Source of the DNA: Abyssalbus ytuae
GTDB lineage: Bacteria; Bacteroidota; Bacteroidia; Flavobacteriales; Flavobacteriaceae
NCBI RefSeq assembly: GCF_022807975.1
Contig: NZ_CP094358.1
Location: 1,116,001-1,180,000, forward strand
Direction of reading: 5' to 3'
DNA: 64,000 bases
Below are positions 17,328 through 24,582 of this stretch, piece by piece (the stretch's first letter is position 1; the number at the start of each line of letters is the position of its first letter). A program made the translations under genes and the position numbers. The notes under the pieces were generated by a model. That model was not told the origin of the DNA. It did no database searches and saw nothing but the letters and a program-made list of their open reading frames with translations.

Positions 17328-18252
17328 TTAATTCCTGCTTTGCGTAATTGATTAATTTTACTAATTCAGCCTGAAACCCTTCAACCTTTTTAATAGCTGT
17401 AAGGCCTTCATAAATAATATTTAGGTGTTCATCATTGATTTCCTGATCTTTGGCAATGGCATCAATAAAATGCTGTTTAATTTCACTGATCCCCTGGTAG
17501 GGGTTACCCATTCCCTGACCTACAGATACCGCGGGCTGCTGTCTTGATAAAATGGCTGGTAATGCTGCTCCTAAAGCTTCCATTGCTTTTAAACCGGCTT
17601 CTGAATCAAGAAAAGATTTCTTTTCCATTTCCTTGCGGTCAATCTCAATAGAATGTTTCGCCTCTACGGTATCAAGTTTCAGCTGCAGACTGGAATTCTT
17701 TTCATTAGCTATTCGTAATTCACTTTTAGCGTCCAATAATTCCTGTACGGTTTCTTTGAGTTTTGTCTTTACATCCTCATACCTTTGCGATAATACTTTC
17801 AAATCCGTATACTCGCTAATAGGTACAGGTGTGAATCCCAATCCGATATTTTGCATCGGTGAACCCAAAGAAGGATAAACAGGAGCAGGATTATTTTCCT
17901 GTTTCTGTTGTTGGTTATTATTGAAGCCTGTTGACATAGGAGATTGATTTGTTTTTTCAGGGGTTTGCTGGGGGCTATCCTTAAATAATAAATTAACTTC
18001 CCCAATGGTCCTGAATGTATTCCCGTGTGTTACACGTAAATGAAGTTTAGATCCTGATTTAATACCTTTCTGAGGTAGTGATTTTAAAAAATTATCGATG
18101 GTTCCGGAAGATGAATTAATATCCTCTTTTGACCATAAAAATTTATTGAAAGAAGTATCTTTCCCCAATCGTTTATTATCTGTATTGATAATTGTAATAA
18201 AATGGTTTTTTGATGCTTCTAAATGTTGTTTTATTTTTTCAATTTTATCCAT
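17320..18252 (-). CDS. Coiled-coil protein with unstructured Gln/Asn/Pro linker
   Basis: 310 aa. Residues 1-90 are a small folded domain (HFITIINTDNKRLGKDTSF ... LHLRVTHGNTFRTIGEVNLLF). Residues of about 92-150 are a low-complexity Q/N/P linker, 150-215 a coiled coil (LSQRYEDVKTKLKETVQELLDAKSEL), and 215-310 a helical tail. There is no membrane segment. The layout fits an internal scaffold or assembly factor, but no family is recognised. Confidence 0.6.
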   Translation of the reverse strand: MDKIEKIKQHLEASKNHFITIINTDNKRLGKDTSFNKFLWSKEDINSSSGTIDNFLKSLPQKGIKSGSKLHLRVTHGNTFRTIGEVNLLFKDSPQQTPEKTNQSPMSTGFNNNQQQKQENNPAPVYPSLGSPMQNIGLGFTPVPISEYTDLKVLSQRYEDVKTKLKETVQELLDAKSELRIANEKNSSLQLKLDTVEAKHSIEIDRKEMEKKSFLDSEAGLKAMEALGAALPAILSRQQPAVSVGQGMGNPYQGISEIKQHFIDAIAKDQEINDEHLNIIYEGLTAIKKVEGFQAELVKLINYAKQELNG

Positions 18253-18270
18253 AATGAAGGGGTTAATGGA

Positions 18271-18567
18271 TTAACAATTCACAATACAAAACCTTATTAT
18301 ACCTTCCTTTATGGGAGAAGGAATTCCGGTTGTGCTTCCAAATTTCAGTTTGAAATTTTGATTTAATACGGCAACTATTCCCTCAACCACAAAAATATGG
18401 TCAGGCTTAATAACCTCTTGCGTATGATCGTCTATGATTATATCCACATTACCGGTATTTCTGACAGTAAGGTGCATGGCACCTCGACCATCAGTCATAT
18501 TATCAAGATTGAAGGTTTCATTTTTCTGAAACTTAATTCCCCGGAATGTACCTTTAACAATCTGCAT
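18271..18567 (-). CDS. Small beta-rich late protein (98 aa)
   Basis: 98 aa, mostly alternating short beta strands (FQKNETFNLDNM, AMHLTVRNTGNVDIIIDD, HIFVVEGIVAVLNQNFKLKFG). There is no signal peptide. It lies directly after the 120-aa beta-rich gene and before the coiled-coil gene, in the block that I think encodes the capsid. It could be a minor capsid or penton component; this is inferred from fold character only. Confidence 0.6.
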   Translation of the reverse strand: MQIVKGTFRGIKFQKNETFNLDNMTDGRGAMHLTVRNTGNVDIIIDDHTQEVIKPDHIFVVEGIVAVLNQNFKLKFGSTTGIPSPIKEGIIRFCIVNC

Positions 18568-18573
18568 AGTGTA

Positions 18574-18936
18574 TTAACATTTAGGTTCGGTGTCGATAGC
18601 AAAGATCAGTTGCGCTACAAAATTTGCAAGTGCAATTGCCTGTGTTGATTGTCCGATAATTGTTATATTTCCACGGGCATCAAACTGCACTGGTTTCAAC
18701 CCTGCTTTATAGCCGCCGGCATTATTGGTATAATCCCTGAAATCCACTGTAGAAATTATTTCATTCCCCTGTGAATCTTCTACACCAACATTTATTGCGT
18801 GCGAATATTCAGTACCGGAAATCGGTATAATTTTAACACCAATACACTGGCCATCTCGAAGCCTTAAAAAATCATTAAAATTAGTTTCTCCCACAGGGAT
18901 AACTATATCAATTTTATCATATACTACTTTTCCCAT
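18574..18936 (-). CDS. Beta-rich late protein (120 aa), candidate coat component
   Basis: 120 aa. A beta-sandwich-like pattern (KIDIVIPVGETNFNDFLRLRDGQCIGVKIIPISG ... HAINVGVEDSQGNEI ... GNITIIGQSTQAIALANFVAQLIFAI, seen as separate strands). No signal peptide; two Cys. It is the first gene after the strong terminator that follows the 198-aa gene. A structural role is plausible. No homology is recognised. Confidence 0.6.
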   Translation of the reverse strand: MGKVVYDKIDIVIPVGETNFNDFLRLRDGQCIGVKIIPISGTEYSHAINVGVEDSQGNEIISTVDFRDYTNNAGGYKAGLKPVQFDARGNITIIGQSTQAIALANFVAQLIFAIDTEPKC

Positions 18937-18951
18937 GATTGCTTTTTTTAA

Positions 18952-18987
18952 AAAAAGCCTTCAGCCAATCTGGCGTAAAGGCTTTTT
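18952..18987 (-). terminator. Strong hairpin terminator after the 198-aa gene
   Basis: Ten-bp outer stem AAAAAGCCTT/AAGGCTTTTT, inner GCCA/TGGC pair and a T-run on the minus strand. It lies in the middle of the late block, directly after the 198-aa gene, which would give that gene separate, higher expression, as is common after major coat genes. Confidence 0.8.
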
Positions 18988-19010
18988 AAGAATGGTTCAG
19001 ATTAACGGAT

Positions 19011-19607
19011 TTATCTTTTTATGTAGGTTTCCATGCCTTTTAATAACACTTCCACGAAACCTGAATTACCTGCACCAGGAGCCAAATCACTTCCTGAAGG
19101 AAATTCAATGGTGATTTCTATGGTTTTCTGATCTCTTAAAAGTGCAAAGGCTGCTAATACCCTGTACCTTTCATCGGTAGCTTTAGCATCATTAATAGCC
19201 GCTACAGGTAAGTTTATAATAACCTCATTATCCTGCTTAATTACAAGGTTGGCATTTTTAAGGGCCAAAGGCAAAGTAGTGCTAAAATCCACAGCTTTTG
19301 GTGATGTTGCAGAGGCCGCAATACCATAGTTAACGGTCACTGCATCAATTACAAAATAACGGTCAGAGTTTAATATCTGTCCATCGATGTTGCTTACCCC
19401 TATTTCTTTGGAGGTTTTCCCTTCCAAAAGATTAATGGTATTGTTTCCACTGCCTACATTGGCACGGATAAATAATTCGCTGTCCTGTGGTTTTACTTTA
19501 CCCTGGTCGATTTTTTCCTTTATATTCGTAGATAAAAGGGTAGGTATTGAAGCTAAAAAAGCTATCACATACAAAAATTTCTCTTTTTGATTAATTCTTC
19601 CAAACAT
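19011..19607 (-). CDS. Candidate major capsid protein, beta-rich (198 aa)
   Basis: 198 aa. The N-terminus has a hydrophobic helix (FLYVIAFLASIPTLL, about 11-25), then a long all-beta region (ELFIRANVGSGNNTINL, YFVIDAVTVNYGIA, NLVIKQDNEVIINLPV, YRVLAAFALL, TIEITIEFPSG, FVEVLLKGMETYI) consistent with a single jelly-roll-size domain. A strong terminator follows. Size, beta content and isolated high-expression arrangement make it the best capsid candidate in an element with no recognisable HK97 capsid. This is inference; no family is named. Confidence 0.5.
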   Translation of the reverse strand: MFGRINQKEKFLYVIAFLASIPTLLSTNIKEKIDQGKVKPQDSELFIRANVGSGNNTINLLEGKTSKEIGVSNIDGQILNSDRYFVIDAVTVNYGIAASATSPKAVDFSTTLPLALKNANLVIKQDNEVIINLPVAAINDAKATDERYRVLAAFALLRDQKTIEITIEFPSGSDLAPGAGNSGFVEVLLKGMETYIKR

Positions 19608-19667
19608 GATTTAATGTATTAACTGTTACTATAATTTGATTGATAAATACTAATTTATTATTTGTCT

Positions 19668-20126
19668 TTAGGCAGTTGCAAAACCACCTTCAGATACAGG
19701 TTCGTCTGTTTCACTCAAACCCATTGCCGGGCTACGTAAAAAGGCATCGGTCGTAAAAGGGTTTCCTAATGCCCTGCCCATTGAAGCGGGAGCATTCATC
19801 CCAAAAGAATCGTGTAAAAATTTGTTCACTCCCTTACCAGTTGGTTCGGGCAACATCGGTTGAACTGTCTCGCTTATTAGTTCACCGCCTTGCTGTACAG
19901 CCATACCTATACACGCATTTTTAGCTAGTTTGCCTAATGTGTCTTTACCTTCTATAGCCGAAGCCGCTACCAAACCTACTGCCGCTACAGCTAATTTGGC
20001 ATAGGTTTTATTTTCCAATGGTATCAATTCAGATGCACCATTTGATAGTTTTGCCCCGGCAACCACACCAAGTGTAGTTTCAGCTGCACCAACTATACCG
20101 TTTAATGATGGATTTTTAACTTTCAT
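19668..20126 (-). CDS. Ala/Gly-rich hydrophobic protein (152 aa)
   Basis: 152 aa. Long Ala/Gly/Val-rich segments (GIVGAAETTLGVVAGAKL, KLAVAAVGLVAASAIEG, NACIGMAVQQGG) followed by a Pro/Gly-rich soluble tail. It is probably membrane-associated; the small-residue helices resemble virion membrane or minor coat proteins. It lies between the transglutaminase-like and the candidate capsid genes. No family is recognised. Confidence 0.6.
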   Translation of the reverse strand: MKVKNPSLNGIVGAAETTLGVVAGAKLSNGASELIPLENKTYAKLAVAAVGLVAASAIEGKDTLGKLAKNACIGMAVQQGGELISETVQPMLPEPTGKGVNKFLHDSFGMNAPASMGRALGNPFTTDAFLRSPAMGLSETDEPVSEGGFATA

Positions 20127-20142
20127 AACAACTTTATATTAA

Positions 20143-21783
20143 TTAATTACTGCTTTTTTCTTTCTTCTTATTTTTATTGCTTACAGCATATATAATTGAT
20201 CCTAACGCCAAAGCTCCAAGAAGATAACCGCCGGCATTTGACTGTTTGCTATCCGTACCGCTTTCGGAACCATTATTACTTCCTGTTTGTTGGTTGTCTA
20301 CATAAGTAACCGGCACCTGCTGGTTATTATTAGAGGTAGGTACATAGGTGGTAACTACATCCTTCACACCTCCGGTAACCGTATTAACTACATCCTTCAC
20401 AACAGAAGGTGCAACAACTTTATAGGTTGTATAAGTAGTGGCAAAGGTGATTACCTTAGACCAATCAACACCGGCCCTGTATATCTGAAAGTTTTCGTCT
20501 CTCTTTTTGCTTAGTTCTGTTATAGTAAACCCATTTTGACGTAATCCAGCTAACAAAGAATTAAAGGCACTTTCGGCACTGTAAAAGAATTTTTTTGCAG
20601 CATCATAGGCCGCTTTTGTTGAATTTGCCCGGGCGTTATGTGCACGTTGGTATTCAAAGAACTGAACCCCCCACTCTATTCGCCTTGACAGCTTATTTAC
20701 AATCTCCTGGGCATTGCTATTGGTTAATGATTTGGCCCATTCATCAAGTTCATTAGCGTAATAATTCAACTCGATTTGAATTTCATCCGGATCAGAACTT
20801 GAATTAAATGAATTCAAGCCATATTTAAGGACATTACTTATAGACTGTTTTAAATCAAGTCCTAAGGTATTTTTGAATTTATCCAGAAGGCCCGAAACTA
20901 TACTTGTAGTGGCTACTGCCGCACCTAAAGAACCGTTTAAAACCGCCCCTTGTGATTTAGCTAAATTCCTAAATGTAGTTTTAAGGTTAAAAAACTGATC
21001 GTTCAGGTAAATACCATTTTCTGTTATTCTTATGTCAGGAATAATCCCTGCAGAAAGATAATTCCGCATCGCATACCTTAGCTGTGAAATACTGTAATTA
21101 CTCTCTGAATACGCACTCAATGTTGTGAGGAAGTCCTCAAACTGGTTCCATGCAACACTTATTTTATCTGAGTATGTTGACACCCCTGGTGCTGCTAATC
21201 CGTAAATTGGCAATGTTGGTTCCATATATAAATCCTTTTTTTCAATGAAGGGTACTTCTTTATTTACTTTCAAAGTGGCATCAACTATATAATACCCCTT
21301 GTTTAAATTTCCGTTTTTTTGATCTTCAGGTATTACCACATATACATGGGTATAAGCATCTTCATAAATATTTGGCTGCCTTACGCGCCTCAGATAGTGT
21401 TTAACACCTAAATTCAATAGTATGGTACTGGCAAAAATTGAATAGCTTTTACAGTCGGTTCCTTCACTCCTTGTTTGCCATGAGCAGGAAGGACTTTTAA
21501 GGTTTTGGTCATATTCATCAAGTTTATACTGAATATTATTGTATAAAAATTGATGAATGGCCCCTGATAATTTATTTAAAGGCATTTTTTTATACCTGGC
21601 TGCATGCTTTTTTGTATGATGCTGGTATTTTTTTGCCCATCTTGCCATTTCTTCAATAGCAACTTTTGTATTTCCGGATGCCAGTTTAACTTTTTCACAA
21701 CTACTTTTTTTAAAATCTGCATTAAATTTGCTGCCACTTTGTAAGGGCCTGTGCAATGTTCTATTTATAGTTGCTATATCCAT
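20143..21783 (-). CDS. Transglutaminase-like cysteine protease, membrane-anchored
   Basis: 546 aa from the ATG at 21783 (an in-frame TTG 15 nt upstream abuts the hairpin at 21799-21827). Residues of about 70-175 form a transglutaminase-like core with the triad Cys111 (SEGTDCKSYS), His146 (YTHVYVV) and Asp168 (YIVDAT). A helical middle follows (about 200-460), then a Thr/Val-rich segment, an N/S/G linker and a C-terminal membrane helix (YLLGALALGSIIYAVS) with a Lys tail. It may cleave or cross-link virion proteins, or act on peptidoglycan peptides. It is the first gene of the late block. Confidence 0.75.
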   Translation of the reverse strand: MDIATINRTLHRPLQSGSKFNADFKKSSCEKVKLASGNTKVAIEEMARWAKKYQHHTKKHAARYKKMPLNKLSGAIHQFLYNNIQYKLDEYDQNLKSPSCSWQTRSEGTDCKSYSIFASTILLNLGVKHYLRRVRQPNIYEDAYTHVYVVIPEDQKNGNLNKGYYIVDATLKVNKEVPFIEKKDLYMEPTLPIYGLAAPGVSTYSDKISVAWNQFEDFLTTLSAYSESNYSISQLRYAMRNYLSAGIIPDIRITENGIYLNDQFFNLKTTFRNLAKSQGAVLNGSLGAAVATTSIVSGLLDKFKNTLGLDLKQSISNVLKYGLNSFNSSSDPDEIQIELNYYANELDEWAKSLTNSNAQEIVNKLSRRIEWGVQFFEYQRAHNARANSTKAAYDAAKKFFYSAESAFNSLLAGLRQNGFTITELSKKRDENFQIYRAGVDWSKVITFATTYTTYKVVAPSVVKDVVNTVTGGVKDVVTTYVPTSNNNQQVPVTYVDNQQTGSNNGSESGTDSKQSNAGGYLLGALALGSIIYAVSNKNKKKEKSSN

Positions 21784-21798
21784 ACTTTCAAAGAACAA

Positions 21799-21827
21799 AA
21801 ATCCATAAGGGAAACCCCTATGGATTT
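21799..21827. terminator. Hairpin directly upstream of the late block
   Basis: A 13-bp stem with one mismatch (AAATCCATAAGGG / CCCCTATGGATTT) and a 3-nt loop. On the minus strand it is followed by TTTTTGTTCTTT, as in an intrinsic terminator for transcripts arriving from 22309 or beyond; it would insulate the late block. A 5'-UTR hairpin role is the alternative. Confidence 0.6.
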
Positions 21828-22039
21828 ATGCTAATTAACCTCAAAATTAAAAAATGAAAAAACTTCATATCAATTATATTGACCACTATTCGTCTGTAAA
21901 TATGAAGCTTAATTAAATATTGATTTCAGGATTTGAGAGGATTATTAAGGATTCGAAAGTATTGTTGTGGATTATCTTTTTTTTTGAAGTATTATTTTGT
22001 ATTTATCAACAACAATATAATGGGTGTTTATAATTTTTG

Positions 22040-22094
22040 TTGTTATTATAAATTTTGATTATTATTTTTGATATAACTATTTAAAATACCACAC
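22040..22094 (+). promoter_or_regulatory. Promoter with the conserved leader at its start site
   Basis: TTG (22040-22042), 20-bp spacer, TATTTTTG (22063-22070), 4 nt, then AACTATTTAAAATACCACAC (22075-22094), 3 nt before the ATG at 22098. This copy lacks one T of the consensus. The leader starts where transcription should begin. Confidence 0.7.
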
Positions 22095-22097
22095 TTT

Positions 22098-22337
22098 ATG
22101 AAAGATATGCCAAAAGCCTGCAAGAAAGGTGAGCTTTATACTCACCTGAACCATATCAGCACATCGCTGGTAAAAGAAATTGCAAATGAAATTATATCAA
22201 AAAACAGGAAGGTGCCGCTAGAGGTTGCAAAAAACACAAAACAATTGTTAAAAAACGAGGTGGCCATGATACTTATTCAATTAGGAGAAACGGAACCCGG
22301 TGATTTTTCTAATACTTTATGCCAGTCCAATGAATGA
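22098..22337 (+). CDS. Small helical protein (79 aa), plus strand
   Basis: 79 aa, lysine-rich and probably helical (ISTSLVKEIANEIISKNRKVPLEVAKNTKQLLKNEVAMILI, seen as two helices). The only gene on the plus strand between 5.7 and 34.6 kb. It has its own consensus promoter and the conserved leader; its 3' end overlaps the convergent gene at 22309 by 29 nt. It could be a small regulator; no HTH is clearly visible. Confidence 0.6.
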   Translation: MKDMPKACKKGELYTHLNHISTSLVKEIANEIISKNRKVPLEVAKNTKQLLKNEVAMILIQLGETEPGDFSNTLCQSNE

Positions 22338-22845
22338 TTTTTCCTGAATAATCTTTATTGAAGTAATAACAAAAATCATCCATTGAATCAAAACCGTCAT
22401 TGACGGCAAGGTTTTCACATTCAATAATCGATAATGGCCTTTTGTCGACAAACATTGTCGGGTACTGACCATACAAATCACATGTTTCTTCATTATATGT
22501 TATTTCTATATCCTGAGTACTAATACATGATACCCGTGGTGCAAACCGGAACATTTTGTTAGTTCTTGAGAACACAAAAAAATCAATCAAGATACAAGGT
22601 CGCCACCTGTCTTTTACATCTTGTCTTATTGTATGTTTTTTACTATTTATAGAATTCCGGTATTTTTTTGAATTTAATTCCGGGCCATTAAATTGTGTAT
22701 AACGATCATATTGATGAAGATCATCAGGATTTAATAATCCTTCTTTAATTAAGGATATTTGTATTTTTTCCTGAAATCCTGTCAACTTACCTGAAATGTT
22801 ATTTGGCATTTCTTTTGGCCACTTTGTCATAAAAGATAGTATCAT
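22309..22845 (-). CDS. ASCH/PUA-like phage hypothetical protein
   Basis: 178 aa. The pattern MILSFMTKWP ... TGFQEKI ... KKHTIRQD.KDRWRPC ... IDFF ... IECENLAVNDGFDSMDDF ... IHWTGIKY fits a family of phage and Bacteroidota proteins with an ASCH/PUA-like fold, in which K-HTIR-D..RW is the conserved core. ASCH domains bind RNA or modified nucleotides. It is probably an early gene. An insertion (about residues 35-70) separates the usual EKI and HTIR elements. Confidence 0.6.
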   Translation of the reverse strand: MILSFMTKWPKEMPNNISGKLTGFQEKIQISLIKEGLLNPDDLHQYDRYTQFNGPELNSKKYRNSINSKKHTIRQDVKDRWRPCILIDFFVFSRTNKMFRFAPRVSCISTQDIEITYNEETCDLYGQYPTMFVDKRPLSIIECENLAVNDGFDSMDDFCYYFNKDYSGKIIHWTGIKY

Positions 22846-22868
22846 AGTTGTTTATTTAATTTATCTGA

Positions 22869-23225
22869 TTAATTATCACTGCTTTTCCAATATTTTAAAT
22901 CAGTCACTTTAAGATTAAAATTCTTTTGCCTCGATTTGTTATAATAATTAATATTTTTTTTAACAATTGGTTTGAAGTTTATTTCCTTAACTTCAAACAT
23001 AATCATTCCAAAAATTGAGCGTATTTCAAAACCTCCCCATTCTTTTAATCTGCGGGATAAGGTTTCTTTTTTTCTCATTTTGTAACCTCTGGCAGAAATA
23101 CCTTTTAGTGAGTTTTCTAAATCTTTCAATCCGAATGCAGTAAATAATATAAAATCATCGGTTGGCTTAATTCCGAATATATCATCGGTTTTGTTTTTAA
23201 AAGCCTTAATTAAAAAATATTTCAT
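22869..23225 (-). CDS. Hypothetical early protein (118 aa)
   Basis: 118 aa, basic, soluble. There are short alternating strand/helix elements (DDFILFTAFGLKDLENSL, WGGFEIRSIFGMIMFEV) and a basic C-terminus. No family is recognised. It is in a string of small minus-strand genes with short gaps. Confidence 0.5.
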   Translation of the reverse strand: MKYFLIKAFKNKTDDIFGIKPTDDFILFTAFGLKDLENSLKGISARGYKMRKKETLSRRLKEWGGFEIRSIFGMIMFEVKEINFKPIVKKNINYYNKSRQKNFNLKVTDLKYWKSSDN

Positions 23226-23231
23226 TTCATT

Positions 23232-23636
23232 TCATTTAATTTTATATTTCAATTTTTCATTATACTTTATTGCATACTTGTTAAAGAAGGCCTCTTTTTC
23301 GCTTTTACTACAAAGTTTAAGTCCTATTTCAATTAGTGCCCTTTCTATGCTACTATAACCGGCAAGTTGCTTTTCGTGAAATAAACTCCTGGTTACATAA
23401 ATTGCTTTATATCTACTATACCTTGCATAAAATTGATCTGTTTTATCTATGCCAAATTCGCTGGGAATACCTTTCCAGTTAGCATACCAGGTAACAAGAA
23501 ATTTATCTTTACTATAATAATCACCTGATCTATCTTTGAATTGTTCTTCAACATTCTCTGCATCCAGAAACTTTTTAATTTGATCAAGAGCAGATTTCTT
23601 TGATTCCCTAATTTGTTGAATTGTATATTTTTTCAT
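23232..23636 (-). CDS. Hypothetical early protein (134 aa)
   Basis: 134 aa, basic, mainly helical, rich in Lys/Tyr (KFLVTWYANWKGIPSEFG, DQFYARYSRYKAIYV, ERALIEIGLKL). No motif I can name. It lies 6 nt from the next gene downstream. Confidence 0.5.
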   Translation of the reverse strand: MKKYTIQQIRESKKSALDQIKKFLDAENVEEQFKDRSGDYYSKDKFLVTWYANWKGIPSEFGIDKTDQFYARYSRYKAIYVTRSLFHEKQLAGYSSIERALIEIGLKLCSKSEKEAFFNKYAIKYNEKLKYKIK

Positions 23637-23652
23637 TATTTAAAAATTTATT

Positions 23653-23865
23653 CTAAAATCCTTCTATCTCTAATATCCTATATGAATTTTCATTATATCC
23701 AGTTTGTCTTAATTCTTCTTTAGCTTCATAAATAATCATATCATTTATCATTGATTCATTTGTTCCTGGTTCAATATCATCCAGGAAAATTTCTATATCT
23801 TTATTAATCCAATCGGGACCTAATCCTTTCCTAACTTTACAATGAACAATTTTATGAACTTCCAT
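23653..23865 (-). CDS. Hypothetical early protein (70 aa)
   Basis: 70 aa, acidic (IEIFLDDIEPGTNESMINDMIIYEAKEEL as alternating strand and helix). It is small and soluble, of unknown family, in operon position between the outer-membrane protein gene and the 134-aa gene. Confidence 0.5.
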   Translation of the reverse strand: MEVHKIVHCKVRKGLGPDWINKDIEIFLDDIEPGTNESMINDMIIYEAKEELRQTGYNENSYRILEIEGF

Positions 23866-23872
23866 ATTTATT

Positions 23873-24376
23873 TCAATAAAAGAGATTAACTACTACTTGA
23901 AACCCAATACCATAAATATTTGTTTTGTCTCCTTCTAAAGTTTTTAAACCCGGTATAAACTCACCGTAAAGACCTATTGCATGCCTTTCATCCAGGTTGA
24001 AAAGAATATCACCTGTAATTATCCCTGTAACAGCATTATTTTTTATAGACGGTTGATCGGAAAAATCACCATTTTTCAAATGTGCTATTCCGGCACTTAA
24101 TAAAAAATCAAAGTCCGTTCTATCTTCAAATTTCCAAACGAATTGTACAGCAGTTTTAAAATAAGTCAAGTCCTCAGTCATTGACTGTGAAAAATTAACC
24201 TGCAGGCCATAGTTGTAATTAAACATGCGTCTAATAGTGAAATTTAGTTCCGTAAACTCAAAACTGTTGTTAACAGTAGAAGTATTGACCCCCGCACGAA
24301 AATGCGGGTGCCAACTACTTTGGGAATGGGAATATATTGTAAGGGCAAATGTTAATAGTGTGATTAGTTTTTTCAT
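23873..24376 (-). CDS. Outer-membrane beta-barrel protein encoded by the element
   Basis: 167 aa. Signal peptide (MKKLITLLTFALTIYSHSQ), then alternating amphipathic strands with aromatic girdles (FTELNFTIRRMFNYNYGLQVNF, YFKTAVQFVWKF, FDFLLSAGIAHL, HAIGLYGEFIPGL) and a terminal aromatic (NIYGIGFQVVVNLFY), as in an eight-strand OmpX/OmpW-size barrel. In a provirus such a protein may alter the cell surface, for example to exclude other phages. It lies among early genes, so expression during infection rather than lysogeny is possible. Confidence 0.75.
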   Translation of the reverse strand: MKKLITLLTFALTIYSHSQSSWHPHFRAGVNTSTVNNSFEFTELNFTIRRMFNYNYGLQVNFSQSMTEDLTYFKTAVQFVWKFEDRTDFDFLLSAGIAHLKNGDFSDQPSIKNNAVTGIITGDILFNLDERHAIGLYGEFIPGLKTLEGDKTNIYGIGFQVVVNLFY

Positions 24377-24383
24377 GATATTA

Positions 24384-24560
24384 TTAATTTACAAGTCCAT
24401 AAAATGCAATACCTCTACAAATTGGGCAAACCAATTCAGTAAATCCATCATTGCGCTTTCTTTTAATTTTATCTTTATCAGGTCCTTTCCACTTACATTT
24501 TCTGTTAACGCATTCGTATGATTTCGGAGTTTCGCCAATTTTTGTATATTTTTTTTTCAT
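24384..24560 (-). CDS. Small zinc-ribbon protein (58 aa)
   Basis: 58 aa from the ATG at 24560. Two Cys pairs (C17-x4-C22 in YECVNRKCKW and C45-x2-C48 in LVCPICRG) separated by a Lys/Arg-rich linker form a zinc-ribbon-like fold. It fits between the methyltransferase (ends 24583) and the barrel gene (starts 24376) on the same strand. It could bind DNA or RNA; the family is unknown. Confidence 0.65.
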   Translation of the reverse strand: MKKKYTKIGETPKSYECVNRKCKWKGPDKDKIKRKRNDGFTELVCPICRGIAFYGLVN

Positions 24561-24582
24561 TTCTTCACAAATTGTTTTGATT

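Larger units (their letters stand above)
21784..22097. other. Intergenic region between late block and + strand gene
   Basis: About 310 bp, very AT-rich. It contains the hairpin at 21799-21827 and the plus-strand promoter at 22040-22070. The promoter for the late minus-strand block should also lie here; I see no convincing minus-strand TAnnTTTG, so a phage activator may be required. Confidence 0.5.
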
